From positions 278,412 through 342,411 of the forward strand of contig BFEA01000839.1 of NCBI GenBank assembly GCA_003427395.1: 64,000 nt of DNA, written 5' to 3'. Shown in pieces: positions 44,719-56,646 of this stretch (position 1 is the first letter of the stretch; every line of letters starts with the position of its first letter). The notes below the pieces were generated by a model. The model was not told where the DNA came from, did not search any database, and saw nothing but the letters and a program-made list of their open reading frames with translations. A program made the translations under genes and the position numbers. This stretch comes from Chara braunii (taxonomy: Eukaryota; Streptophyta; Charophyceae; Charales; Characeae).

Positions 44719-45404
44719 CCACCTCACCCTCCTTCATATCACTACGCGCATCACCTTCCCCTGCAATCCCTTCCCAATCGACACCTTCCGCTTCTTCTAC
44801 GCCACCCGACTCGCTGTCACAGTTCATCCTCATCCCTCTACTCGGTGTGCCACCCCTGTCTTCTGCCTCCATGCCCTTCTCTTCAGTGCCGAGTGGCGAG
44901 GCCACAACATCGTTGAAGTTTATTGCATGATCACGGGGACTATCCCCGCGTGCGAAAACCACGATCATGTCCGCACGACACTTTTTCGAACCTTCACCAC
45001 TCTTTACCCCGATTATCTCGCCTCCCTCCCTCATACTGGTAATTGATTCCCTCGCTTCCACCGGATCATCTGATATTAAGAGCTTCCGGTGACTGTTGCG
45101 GGGTTGGAACGCTTTCTGCCCCCACTCCCGGCTCACCAACCCCCATGTATCGTCTTCCCTCTCCTCTCCCCGTTGGTCATTGATGCACGGTTGATTGGCA
45201 CGTGCCACGGTGATGACACGAATAATCCCCTCCTTGGATTGAAGAGAGCCCTCCCAGAGGAATGTTTAGGAGAGAGCCACGTTTGCCACACTGAATGACT
45301 TCCACACTCCTTTGCACGGTTGGTGGCAACGAAGAAAGCGCCACGTGTCGTGATTCAAGCAAGCATGAGTTTGCTTAAGATTGGAACCCCCTGGGCGTCA
45401 CATA
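44719..45404. other. Untranslated stretch before 3' LTR
   Basis: No gene recognised, and no clear polypurine tract. The last bases read CCCTGGGCGTCACATATGTGACG, so the LTR start follows a copy of its own end sequence within a perfect 16 bp palindrome. Confidence 0.5.
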
Positions 45405-47807
45405 TGTGACGAGCCGATTTCTGTTCCGCGCGATTTTCTGCGCGACGACAATGAGGGGTCCTAAGATGAGAAGTTGAGCCAATTACGGGAGATCGGGATT
45501 GAGGGAAAATTGCATTAGTGTCCTCGCTTCTTCGTCTTTTTTTTTTTTTTTTCGTCGCTTCTTTTCGAATGGCTGAGTTCAGGGCCGGGCAAGTCCCGAG
45601 ATGGTCGATTGTCGTGCCGACTAAAGCGCGAATAATAATGTGTGACGTCTCTTCTTTCTTGTTATGTTGTCGAGTTTAGGCGCGGACATCGCACGGGAAT
45701 TTTTGCTTCGCTCTTTTTAAATTTTCTTTTCGAATCTTGTCGAGCCTTGATGGCTCTCGGAACTTCGGACTTTCTTTTCCAAAATTTGTGCTTTTTGCAT
45801 CTCTGCAGTAGATAGGAATTTTGGAATTTTGGAATTTAAGATTTCCTTTTACCGCGCAGCGTTTTTTTTTGCTTGCGCGTTTTTTTTTGCGCCTGCAACG
45901 GACCTCTGATTAGTCGGCACCTTTAATATTGCAAATAACTGTAATTTTGGGCGGGTGCCAATGTAACTGTATCTTTCTTCTCGAGCTTCATCTTTCCCCC
46001 CCTCTCTTTCCCTTTTGCTGTGTCCAGTTAGCCCGCGGCCTGCATGCTCAGATCGATGCGTGGAGAGTGGCTATGTCCCCCACGCCGCGGTCTGGCCATG
46101 CAGAACATAGGCGCTCCCTCTCCTAATCTCCTTTCTAAGTCCTTGCAATTCCGTGTTCTTCGCACATGCATGCACATTATAAATTTTGGCTGCGCGATTA
46201 GATAGCTCTCTTAACCAATGGTTGGAAGCTCGAGGTAGCGCGATCAGTAAGGGTCGGCTCACGAGCGAAGTAAGAGGTGAGTAAAGTAGGAGTCGGGCGA
46301 CCCGACGAGCTGGTGCCGAATGCGCGAGGTTGATGCATGGGGCTACGACGGGCTTCGTGCGGGCGAACCTGACGGGTGCAGGAGGACTAAGCGGGGTGAC
46401 GACTTCGTGGGTTGGTGTGTGACGATGGACTGTCCGCATCGGAGAGAGAGAGAGAGAGAGAGGAAGAGAGAGCTGAGGATGATGGGCGTGGATTTGCAAT
46501 TTTCTTTGTCTTATCTCCCTTGTTACTCTCGTATATAAATTTTGATTTCGGCTCAGGGCAACTCGCCCGTTTCCTTTTGTTTTCGGAATCTTTGCCTCAG
46601 CTTCAGCCCAAACTTGTTTTGTGATGGATCTTCATCTTGGTTACTGTTTGTTTTGCCGAATGAATGGATGAACGATATGGTTGTCGTTTCTCTTGTCTGG
46701 TCCTCATCATTGCTTGTAGAAATTTTGATGCTGTTGTGATGTCTGATGTATAAGGACACCTCGCATGCTCAGGGATGAATGCTTGCGAATCACTGAGTGA
46801 TTAGATGCTTGGGTAGCTGTCCATGGCTCGTGGCGATTTTGCATGACTCTCGTTTTTGCGTTTTTGCGGAAACAAGCGAATACCTCGGGGGATACGTGTA
46901 CGCGCGATCCGATCTGCGCAGCCTACACGTATCCACACGCGGCGATTCACGACCATTAATGAAACTGATAGGCGGAATTTTCCTCCTTGCACGCACCTAA
47001 ACGGATAGGAATTTCCGATATCGCATCGAGAAATCCCCTCGCCGGTTAGATTCGCGCGAAAGGCTTCCACTACGCCATAATGACAAGATGCCGAGCTCAT
47101 GGGATTCAGAGTACTTCGAACCTTGGATAAGAGAAGAACTTAGGCAGAGACGACCAGAATTTCGCTGCCTAACAGAGAACCGATTGTGCCCTAGGGAATT
47201 TCGTTGTGCCGTGACCAGCGATCCGAGGTGCCCCGATTACCCAACTACGTACAATACGCAATACTTCATATCCCCCGGCTTTGTCGTTATCACTACCATC
47301 TTCCCTCCCTTGCGTCTTCTCCTCCCGTATCACCAGCTCACTGTGGTACCATGGAATTCCATCGCCCCGTATTGGCCCCGCACGCCGTGCAGAAAATGCA
47401 GACGGCGCAGTCCCCGTCAAACCCCGAGGACTACGAAACGTAACTATAACACGCGACGACAGATGCCACGTGTTTGCCCCCGAAGACCCGACTTCTGAGA
47501 ACCGCCCCCCTCACGAGCCTCTCCCGACCCGCCGTCACCCAAACCGACGGATCGGACGGCCTCTGACGCACCGCGCATGCCATCTGCCTTATGCTGCACG
47601 ACATCGACCACTTCCAGACCGAAGGCAACCCGCCCCTTGGTCCTATTGCATCTATGCCCCTGAACCCTTGCCACAGGAGATCCCAGTTCCGACCTGGGAC
47701 TCCACCCCCACTTTCTGAAAAATCCTTGGCACACCCCTTTTCGCATTTGCAGGCCCACATCCCACTCCGATCAGGAAGTCGCGTCGGGCGTGAGGTTGGG
47801 CGTCACA
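45405..47807 (+). repeat. 3' LTR of Ty3 element
   Basis: 2403 bp from TGTGACGAGCC to GGGCGTCACA, matching 34262-36735. It has the same TATA box (46532-46540) and a shorter GA tract. It is the better copy for the LTR sequence because it has no gap. Confidence 0.92.
46532..46540 (+). promoter_or_regulatory. TATA box of 3' LTR
   Basis: TATATAAAT, the same position and context as in the 5' LTR. Confidence 0.6.
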
Positions 47808-47811
47808 GGTT
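47808..47811. repeat. Target-site duplication, right (GGTT)
   Basis: Pairs with 34258-34261. Confidence 0.6.
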
Positions 47812-48120
47812 GGGGTACTGGGCGTAGGGGTCGTATTGTTCATTGCAGGGTGTACAAATGAAATGACTGCGTTGGGTATCTCTTTTCAGAAAAAAACTGA
47901 GCTTTGTGCAATTGCTGCGGTTTGGGTTAAGCCTGTCCGGAGAGCCTGCCTCATCCCTGTAGGCCGTGGCTTCTGATGTGAGGGATGTTGGGCCCATTTC
48001 CCAGCCTGCAATATAATTTTTTTTTTATAGTTGAAAAAAAACAAAACAAACAAAAAAACAACTGGTCTGCCCTTGCATTGTGAGAAATATGCCAGCAAAG
48101 TCGCATAAGTACCTTTTTTC
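47812..48120. other. Flank right of Ty3 element
   Basis: No gene recognised. T- and A-rich stretches near 48017-48060. Confidence 0.4.
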
Positions 48121-48600
48121 CTAGGTTGTTTTTCCGGGCGCCCGGGCACCGAACTTGTGCCCGGATACTCGCCCAGGTTCCCGGCCGGGCATGCCCCCAG
48201 TGTTCCGGGCAGCCCCAGCGCAAAAAAAAAAAAAAAAAAAGATACAAACGAAATTCAAAAGATTCCAGAAAAAAAAAAAAAATGTTGTGTGGAATTGCAA
48301 TACAAACAACTTTTGGCTGAGGGTCACACTAAAGGACCTCCCTTTAACCCCTCTTAGCCCCTTTGAAAACAATTTATAACCCCTTTTCCCCCCCTTGACA
48401 GCCAACTATCAAAAAATGAAATGAGGCCGGATTTGGGGAAAGTGCAGAAAGGCAAAAATAAAAAATAAAAAATAAAAAATGTTTTTTTCTTTTTTTCTTT
48501 TGCACGCCCAGGTACCCCGGGCATCAGACCCCCTCAGGCATCACGCCCGGGTGCGTGGCCGGGCATGAAAAACTTCCCAGCTTTTTTCAAAATTTTCTAT
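48121..48600. repeat. GC-box / poly(A) / poly(T) repeat, copy 2
   Basis: AGGTTGTTTTTCCGGGCGCC, several CCCGGGCA-type boxes, CAGCGC plus an A run, about 240 bp AT-rich, (AAAAAT)n, a T run, GCAC and again CCCGGGCATCA boxes. Same plan as 27720-28180. Confidence 0.45.
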
Positions 48601-49170
48601 GCAGATGTACCGGGCAGTTCTTTCTTTCACGGCAAATACATAGGTGGTACCTCCTTTTGCAACAGAGGACCCGCCTGCCTTGGAGTGCTTGCCTCAGGCC
48701 AAGGCCCGGGAGTACGGGTCTCTGTCACGAAAGGAGATACTCAGCGGTAAATCAGCGGTAAATTTCCTCCGAAACTCTGTGAAAATGGTATTCTTGCAAC
48801 TTTTCAGGTTTATTTGTAGGTACAGATTTGATTAAGGTGTGGATCTCAGAACTGAACAAAATGCAAGAACACTAATATGTAAATTTCAAATGAAATAGAC
48901 ACAGTACACATAGTGCACAAGTACAACAAACGCTTTCTCTCCGGTGGGTATGGCACCGCAACCAGTTTTGACCGCCGCCACTCGGTCTTCCTCAGGGGGA
49001 ATCCACCAAGCTTCTCCCTAACTCCTTGCGTGCTTCCCACAATCCCGCTTCCATCTCCGTTATTTGTAGGCATGTAGGGGCGGATCGATACTTCTCGGAA
49101 CCGGTATTTCAGACTATTTCTGTAATTGCCCTCTTTTTTTTTTTTTTTTCCACGAGCTATGCGCCACTGG

Positions 49171-49220
49171 AGATTCAGGCCATGTGGAGGATTCCCGGCC
49201 TCCCCAAGCTTTTGGTAATG

Positions 49221-49255
<35 letters not shown>

Positions 49256-49264
49256 TTCAGGCCA
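49171..49264 (+). mobile_element. Tiny poly(A) retroposon with 12 bp target duplication
   Basis: AGATTCAGGCCA occurs at 49171-49182 and 49253-49264. Between them are 41 bases plus about 29 A. This is the signature of LINE machinery inserting a very short RNA 3' end. Confidence 0.65.
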
Positions 49265-49445
49265 CCTTGGCCAGCTTGTCCAGGCTTTCAAGATAAAAAA
49301 AAAAAGAACAATCTGTGCTGACTTTTTCCCCTTCAATTCTTTTTATGGTTTTTTTTTGTTGACAGAAAATTATCCGACTGATGAGGAGAAGGCAGCTTTT
49401 CTTAAATAAAAAGAATGAAAAAAGGAGAGGAATAGGAAGATCCCA

Positions 49446-49694
49446 TTGACTCTTCCATCAAAAAAAAAAAAAAAAAAAAACCATCATTACTGGGGTTTGC
49501 AAGAAGCCTTGCACTCAGATGGAGTTCACAAGTTCTTTTTGCTGGTATGCTTAAACAGGGTAATAGAGGGTATAGGTAGGATTATTAGCTCACAGGGTTG
49601 TCCGTTTGGATACGGATTGAATCAATCGAAAGCTAAATTGTTTCTGTTCAGACGAAGAAGATACCTTTGGTTTATTGGGTTTTTCTGTGCTTAG
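49446..49694 (+). pseudogene. Possible LINE RT thumb fragment
   Basis: After a poly(A) at 49460-49480 an open stretch reads FFLLVCLNRVIEGIGRIISS then FGYGLNQSKAKLFLF. The last part resembles the GLxINxxKS-type block that follows motif C in LINE RTs. No YxDD is seen, so the call is weak. Confidence 0.3.
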
Positions 49695-49699
49695 AACGG

Positions 49700-50880
49700 A
49701 GTATGATGCATCTTCCGGCGGAAGGCGATATGAACCAGGTTTTGTCCAGTGTTTTTTGAAGCCTTCATGGGATGTATGTTACTCATAGGAGAGCCACACC
49801 CTGATCTGAGTAAGAACAAAGTCGAAATTGATACCGTATCCTGAGTAAGAACAAAGGGGAAATTGATATTGGAATGGTGCCATATCAGTACCGAAGGCGG
49901 CCGTTCTGCCATTATATCTCTGACAAAATGGCAGCAGCCTTTCCGACCGGTGTCTGACGCGCAGGAGCGACAAGACTGTTGAGCAACGGACTTAGTCTAG
50001 TGGATTTAGTAAGAACTGTGAAACACGTGAGAGCTAAGTCCTAGCCGTGTACTCCAAGGAGTACCGTGGGAAAGACCAGTTTATAAAAGCAATGAGGGCA
50101 AAGGCAGAAGAAGCAATGAGGGCAAAGGCAGAAGTCCTCACCGGAGCAATCCTCCGAAGTAGTTTGCTAAGCGTTTTTCGGTTCCCTTCCCCCCTTCCCC
50201 TCCTGCAATTGAAGAATCTCGGCTCAGGGGCTGGGGCCTACCGGAGCGCTTCCGCCGACGCTACAGCGTTCGGACCAAGCGGTACCACCCCCGGGAGACG
50301 GAGGTCTGCTCGGACGACGGCGCTACCAACACGATATCGCCATGACGGATATGGTTTACGACGTCGCTTCGCCTTGACGAAGGACCAGCTTCCATCAGGA
50401 AGTTGACGAGACCATCGCGAGTAGACCCAGAACATTTGTTAGCGCCATAGCTAAGGTAAACACCGTTGGTGTCAATCTACTGGAATTGTGAGCTCCTAAG
50501 TACCTAGGTAGTCAATCATCGAAATGGGGGAAGAAGACATGGAGAGAGAAGCGAGATCCTCCCCCCCCTGATCCGGGGGGTCAACAGGAAGATAATGATA
50601 GAATAAAGGAGTTAGTGCTGCGCCCCCTCACTGATTTTCCCGATCTCTTCCTGCCACCTGCACACTCTATGGTTGAAGCCCACTGGTTCACAGGTGAATA
50701 ATGGTAATATGAATAGGCCTTCAGCGGCGGAATCAGCAGGCGACAGGTGGATCTCAAGTTGGGTTTCTCAGTTAAAAGACAACCCGATGGGACAGCCATT
50801 CTACTAGCACTGCTCAGTCAATCCCCTGGGCTCAACCAGGGTAATCAATGCTGGCAGGCTTTTTCAATACGTGTTTATTT
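49700..50880. other. No gene recognised; two short duplications
   Basis: CTGAGTAAGAACAAAG...GAAATTGATA occurs twice at 49804-49870, and GCAATGAGGGCAAAGGCAGA twice at 50090-50137. The open stretch 50047-50406 has no recognisable domain. Confidence 0.5.
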
Positions 50881-50894
50881 TCTCACTGTTGGCT

Positions 50895-51034
50895 TTGTAA
50901 AGGATGCTGGACCCGTTTTCCAGCAGGTGTTGCTCCCCACCAATAGACCGGAGCCAGCCACAAGGTTGCTAGGGGGGTTTGCTCTTACCAGCGCCCCTAG
51001 CAAACCCTAGTTTTGTTATTAAAAAAAAAAAAGG
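50895..51034 (+). mobile_element. Short LINE tail copy, plus strand
   Basis: GATGCTGGACCCGTTTTCCA then GCAGGTGTTGCTCCCCACCA, followed by about 90 bases and poly(A) at 51020. It matches the 3' tail of the LINE at 30721-33960. Confidence 0.65.
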
Positions 51035-51844
51035 AAAAAAGGAGACATTGAAGGTAATACTCCAAGGTTACTCTGGAAAATTGAAGGGACCCAATCGCGA
51101 GATCAACAGGAAGAGACAGAAAACCTGATGTCACTAGTTCAGGACCATTCACAGGTAGTTAACTTGGGATTGGTATAAAAGAAAGGACACCTCAAAAGGG
51201 TTTTGAAGTTTGAACGAGAATAGGATAGAATTAACTCCCTGATAGATTACTGCAGGTTTTACCTTTTGGACTACAAATTGTTATAGCAAAGTAACATTAT
51301 AATGGAGGGTTTAGGGTTTAGGATTCAAACAGAAATCAAACAAGGGTTTTTGAAGTTTTCTTCAGGATTTCATATGCATTCCGATAAACTCCGGTAAATC
51401 ACACTTATCTGACAGTTTCAGCACTGAGAGGAGTACAACTGGGATCATAGGGACTGGCATTGGACTTAGTACAGGCTAGCTTCTGCAGGAATGAGGGGGG
51501 GTACATCCTTCCTGAGGGAAGTAATCAATGCCGCCCCCTCGGTCCTCCCAGCCATAATGGGGAGGAGAGTGTGTGTGTCAATTATGTATCTCCATTTCGA
51601 CTTGCTGGGGGAAAGGAACCGGACTGTTGCTCCCCATGATATCGTGCACCCGTACGAAGACTCCAAAGTTCAGGAAGGCAGTTTTGTTAGAGAAGGCTTT
51701 GGAAGAAGGTGAGTCAAGATCGAAAGCCCAGGCAGGCAGCGAGTCTGCTTTTTATGCTTAGTCTTCTTGGTCTGCATCTCCTTGCTTTTATGGTCGTTTT
51801 TTTTTCTGGCCAATACCTTGAGTCTTCTGGACCCCTTTACAATT
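51035..51844. other. No gene recognised
   Basis: On the minus strand this is where ORF2 of the neighbouring LINE would begin. Short open pieces (VFVRVHDIMGS) have no clear endonuclease motif. GGTTTAGGGTTTAGG at 51308-51322 resembles two plant-type telomere units (TTTAGGG), but the array is too short to matter. Confidence 0.4.
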
Positions 51845-54300
51845 CTAGTATCCATGTTTGAGGTCCAGCTCATTACTGACCATTTGTCTGTGCAGTACCG
51901 GGTCTGAGTTTGCCACCTGTAGAGGGAAAGTTGTGAGTAGCCTATCTGATACTGCTTGGAGAAGTCTGTTGCACATATCAGGCCATGTGGCTTGCGATGG
52001 GAGGCCAAATTGCAGGGCCGATTTCAAACTGTCACTCCTTCGCAGAAGATCAGCAATGTGGTCCTGTATCTGCTGCCAATCTAAACCTGGGATCGAAGAG
52101 AATTTGAATTTCAAATTGACTATCAACCACATGACCATCCTGTGGAGGCTGGTTTGCAGTTCTTTCAGCGAGTCAATGTAGTCCTCTCTGACCCCCATTA
52201 CTGTGAATGGGGAGGGAGAGACCGGGGCAATTTCCACATCCATCGCTTCATGTGAGAAAATCACCTGCAATTGATCAATCTCCATATCCTCCCCCCTTTC
52301 CCTCTGTTCCATTATCCCCGTAACACAGTTGGCTTCTTGTGAGGACAGTTGGTCCATTTCCAAGGTAGAGGCCGCCTGTGAAGACAGATGTGGTTGCTGA
52401 GACGTGAGAATCTGGTTCTTGGCTCTTAGTATTTGGTTTTCTGTACTTACTGTCTTCTTTCTGACCTCCTTCCATTCGTGATTACCCAACTGAGACCTTC
52501 TTTGAAGATATGGTTCTGGAGACGGACCTATATATTTGGTACTCCCGGGGTGGGACTCTGTTCTGCCTTCTTCATCCCACGGTATTTGTTTAGAAGGGCT
52601 TCCCGGTGCTTCAACCTTTGATGACTGTTGTCTGGATTGTTTTAGTTGCGGATGCTCGTGGGGTAGTTTATGGACCTGGTTCTGTTGATTTATCTGGTTT
52701 TACTGGTTTTGCTGATTCCTCTGAACTGGTTGACTCTGCCTGATGTGTTGATGGTTCTGACGACCCTGGGCGGCCTGGTTCACTTGCTTACCTTGATTAC
52801 TTTGTAGAGGTTGTTGTGACTGATGTTGGATATGATGTGGTGGTACCCAGTCAGCAGGCGGCCGGGGCGTTTTGCGATGGTCACTTCTACCTTCCCAGTA
52901 CCATCCTATTGGCGCTCCCATAGAGTTTGACTCATCACTGTACACCCATCCTTCATGCCGTGGTACCCCTGGTGTCCAGCGGTGTGGCCGCAGCGGGTCT
53001 TTGTTCAGTCTCTGTTCTGAAAGCATCGCATGTTGGGGGTGGAGGGGACAAGCGAACTCCGTGTTTAAGCGTCCATATGCTTTGCATTTAAAGCACCAGG
53101 CTCTGAATTTATGAGCCGTATAAATTTGATAGATCCTTCCTCCCATCTTATCCGAAATTATATCACCCATTGAAAAAGGTTGTTCCTTTTGTAGATCCAA
53201 GGCCAACATGAGGTAATCATCTCTCTTTGCTACATGGGATGGGAGTGGATTGATGAAATCAATTGTTTTGAATTGTTGTCCAAAATTGTGTACAAAGGCA
53301 ACTTGTACTTCTATTGGAATATGTGTCAATTCTACCCAATAAAAGTCCCTCATCAATTGGTCTTTTTTTTCTTCCGGGCTGATCTTCGTAGGCAACCATG
53401 GATAAATTCTAAATTGTTACCCCATATTAGCTTTTTCCAACTGTCCATCATTTTTTTATCATTTTCAAAAAGGCAGAGAACTATGAAGACTGTTGAGGAG
53501 ATTGGCTGAATGAGAAAAAAATCAGCCACCGCTTCAGTACTGTTCTTCATTTGTTCTAGTTTTTTACAGATCCATTTAATTTTGACATTTGTTGATCTGT
53601 TTGCATTCTCATTTTAGAATATCCAATTACTAGCATGGTTCATATAAACCGCATCCCTATGTGGTAATTTTTCTGCTGGGTATGATTTCATCTGAGTTTT
53701 CCTTCCTCCTTGATCCATGACTTTCTGTTCAGACGGGAGGAGGAAAAGGGTGAGGAAGTAGGTCCTTGCTGATGAGAGGTTTCTGAATGAAATCTTCAAT
53801 TCCTCTGTTGGTGTTCCAGGAGGACCTATAGCTGGTCTAATTACATTAAGCGTCTTGTCCTGGAGTGTTGATCTTACTCTTGTGCCCATGTTTCTCTTGC
53901 TGTTTGTTAGCCTTCCCCCCTTTATCTGGATGAACACTTTGATCCTTCAAGTTTTGCTCCCATCTCCTTTCTTCTTCAACAAGTATTTCTTCTTGATCCT
54001 GCATTATCTTATCTTCCATAAATTTTTCCTTCTTTGGCATTCCCCCTCGGGACCGTTCCTCTTGGGGCAAATGAGACTGTTGGTGGTGGGATGTGAGATG
54101 TTTTGGCCAGAGACTTGCGAAGGACAAGGCTGCAGATCCCCCTGTTGATCAAGGGGGGTTTCCCCCTCCTCACTATGGAGTTGTTGTGGGGGATCCTTCT
54201 GGTTAGTGAGAGGTGGGAACTGTTTTTGATATGCTTCTTGTGGGAGATGGATTGTCTCGTTTTTGTTGTGATCCCTACCGCCCTGGATAGTCATTTAGCG
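51845..54300 (-). pseudogene. LINE ORF1-like protein, interrupted
   Basis: The main minus-strand frame runs from about 53416 to 51845 with one TAA at 52700-52702, inside a Gln/Asn-rich stretch. Blocks: PTKISPEEKKDQL, DFYWVELTHIPIEVQVAFV, FKTIDFINPLPSHVAKRDDY (an RRM-like or DUF4283-like ORF1 fold), then a degenerate zinc knuckle, CFKCKAYGRLNTEFAC, in which the His is Arg and spacing is longer. A Pro/Trp-rich section, a Gln-rich linker and a helical C-terminus (SLKELQTSLHRMVMWL, IQDHIADLLRRSD) follow. Further N-terminal Lys/Gln-rich frames extend to 54300. ORF1 proteins coat LINE RNA. The matching ORF2 is not present downstream. Confidence 0.55.
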
Positions 54301-55100
54301 GCGTTCCTTGATTTCAAGGTGTTGCCATTTAGACTGTTCGATGGCATTGCCTGGTTGTGCGTGGTCGGCATTGTTTGTTGTTGTGTGTTGCGGGACGTGT
54401 TGGGTCTGGCGTATGGCAATGTCCCCAATTGTCTGAACAGGTTGTGACGCATAGCTCCCTGATAGAATAGGAGAGAATTGTTTCCTCTTGCTCTTTTTGA
54501 AGGCATCTTCATCATTTTGTGTCTCCTGACTGATTACGGGAAGGGGTGTGTGGGAAGGAAATGATGTAGAGGGCGAGGTGCACTGGAAACGGAGAGTAGA
54601 AAGGAAGAGCGAAAAAATGAGAAATGAAGGGGCGCAATATGACGCAATTGAGCTATCCTCTGGAGATGAGAAGGAAGACAATTCAAACATGAGGAGAAAG
54701 GACAGGTATGTGTGAGATAACTGTTGAGTGGGATAGAAGTGAGAGGGAGGCAGTTAAGGAAAAAGGAGAAAGGACGAAAATTGTTGAGTGGGATAGAGGT
54801 GGGAAGGGAGAGGCTAGGCAGCGGAGAAGGATGAGTGACTAACCCCCGATTAGACGGGGACCGGATAGAATGGAAGAGCGAAAAAACGAATGAGCTCAAA
54901 TTAGCTATCCTCTGAAAAAACAACAAAGGACAGTAAAGTGGAAAGACGGACATGTGTGAGCTAACTATTGCATGGGATGGAGATGGGGGATGAGTGACTT
55001 GGCATGGAAGAGGAATGAGTGTGAGTCCCCCAATACTATAAGTAGTGGGATCAAAAGATTCGTAAGATTCTATCGGCGCTGAGATTACATGGGACGTCAC
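54301..55100. repeat. Diverged ~269 bp direct duplication upstream of LINE ORF1
   Basis: GGAAGAGCGAAAAAA...AGCTATCCTCTG...TGTGTGAGNTAACT...TGGGATAGA occurs near 54602-54740 and 54871-54985. On the minus strand this is 5' of ORF1, so it could be repeated LINE 5' UTR. Confidence 0.55.
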
Positions 55101-55700
55101 TGTGACAGGGGGATGCTACGTCCGAGTTACTTTTGTGGCTTAAATTCACTTTGATGTATTTCTTTAATTCGTTTACTATCAGCACGCCCTGGCCGGAGAG
55201 TTTTGTGGAAAAAATGGGATAGAGAAGGGACAGGGGAGCTTGAGGAGGATGGAACGTACCTCTTGTGACGTAACAGTTCTTCGAATATTCCACTGCTTCT
55301 TCGTCTTGAAATGTTTCTCGTGTTGTGATAGTACCCTTGCCTTCTTGACTTACTCTCCAACCCTCAATTTCCTTCCCGTACGATTATCCCCGACCAAAAA
55401 ACCTGACTGATCCTCTTCCTAGTGGTGTGACCTATTTGTACCTACTTCCTTCCTTCTAAACCAGTCTAACCAAACCTCTCCTATGTTGGAGAGGAAGGAG
55501 AGAGAGAAGACGAGATTGCACAGACAGGATGAGAAGAGGCGGAAAAGGATATTGAGTGAGAATCCAGGGATACTTCTATAAATAACTATAGACTCCTTCT
55601 CTACTTTAAATTACCGCTCAAGGTCTTGAGAGTAACCGTAATGAACCCTGAGAATTTGAACTGAAATTCGTGGAACTAGATGAATGGCGTCATAAAAATC
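55101..55700. other. No gene recognised
   Basis: AT/GC-mixed sequence with a CTATAAATA at 55578. No coding signal. Confidence 0.4.
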
Positions 55701-55724
55701 ATCCTCTGCAATCCCATTGTAATC

Positions 55725-56110
55725 AGGAATTGACCTTTCTTATTTGCCCTTGCTTCTGTTGGTCAACACTCCTCCGCTTGACTCCTTTCAATCGGACGAC
55801 TCCTCAATTACACGGTCTACACCCACACTGTCTAAGGATTTGTGTGTTGCAACCATTGACATGTGGCTCAAATTTTCTGCCCTTCGAACCGAGTCATGGA
55901 GAATTCCTAAGACTCTAAAAGTCATTCGTCGATTGATTTCAATCACATTGTATTATCAAGTTGACCTTCCTGATTTGCCCTTTCCTCTGATGGTCAACAG
56001 TTGGACGATTCGTCAACTACTCCCTGACTGTACACTGAATCACGTGACGTTCCATTTGACTTGTGGCAGGGGTTCTCTGCCCTTCGATCTATGACGTGGA
56101 TGATTCCTGA
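55725..56110. repeat. Diverged ~232 bp tandem duplication
   Basis: TTGACCTTTCTTATTTGCCC...TGGTCAACA...TTCTGCCCTTCGA...ATTCCTAAGA at 55728 onward is repeated as TTGACCTTCCTGATTTGCCC...TGGTCAACA...TTCTGCCCTTCGA...ATTCCTGAGA at 55960 onward. Confidence 0.7.
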
Positions 56111-56561
56111 GAGCCCTTCCTCAATTGAATGAACCAACGACATTCACCTCTCTTTCTGGAGTTGACGCTCATACTCACCCACGTCCATTGATAGGCGATC
56201 CTTCACATTACTCCCTCCCTTCAGGATTACTCCCTAGAGACAAGGCGACATAAGCCACTTTAGTGCCTCCGCTTAGGAATGATTTAATCGGGACACGTGT
56301 CACACACACAGACACGTGTCTGGATCTCGCTGCACGTCAGCCCGTGACGTGTCCAAATCCAAGGCGCCCACCCTTCCGCGCGTACGTTAGGCGCCGGTCC
56401 ACCCCTTGCCCCCCCCCCCAGCCCTAGTGCCTATCACTGCTGTTTCGTCCAAGTTGCCTACCCAATGGTAGGGCAATGGTCCTGAGTGCTGGTCACACTG
56501 AGGTAGGATAGTGGGATAGGGGATGCGCTAGGAGCATTGACGTGAGGTGGTCTAATTGGCA

Positions 56562-56564
<3 letters not shown>
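56111..56564. other. No gene recognised
   Basis: GC-rich flank of the CT microsatellite. GACACGTGTC-type palindromes (CACGTG) lie at 56293-56324. Confidence 0.4.
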
Positions 56565-56645
<81 letters not shown>

Positions 56646-56646
56646 N

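Larger units (their letters stand above)
34262..47807 (+). mobile_element. Ty3/gypsy LTR retrotransposon, complete but inactive
   Basis: LTRs start TGTGACG and end CGTCACA and are flanked by GGTT. Between them: primer site, Gag with a CCHC knuckle, aspartic protease, RT, RNase H, a PHD-like finger and integrase, then two further ORFs. The PR-RT-RH-INT order is that of Ty3/gypsy. Mixed TAA, TAG and TGA stops, one clear frameshift in RT and a 325 bp tandem duplication in gag show it is dead. LTR divergence is visible by eye (several differences per 100 bp), so insertion is not very recent. Confidence 0.9.

Noticed and set aside
50047-50406. 119-codon plus-strand frame with a duplicated KAMRAKAEEAMRAKAE stretch
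   Set aside because: The duplication is a 24 bp tandem repeat and the rest has no recognisable domain; not supported as a gene.
51308-51322. GGTTTAGGGTTTAGG as interstitial telomere DNA
   Set aside because: Only about two units; expected by chance in AT-rich sequence.
54534-55100. 188-codon minus-strand frame rich in Ser, Pro and Leu
   Set aside because: Coincides with diverged direct repeats and has no domain; likely 5' non-coding DNA of the LINE.
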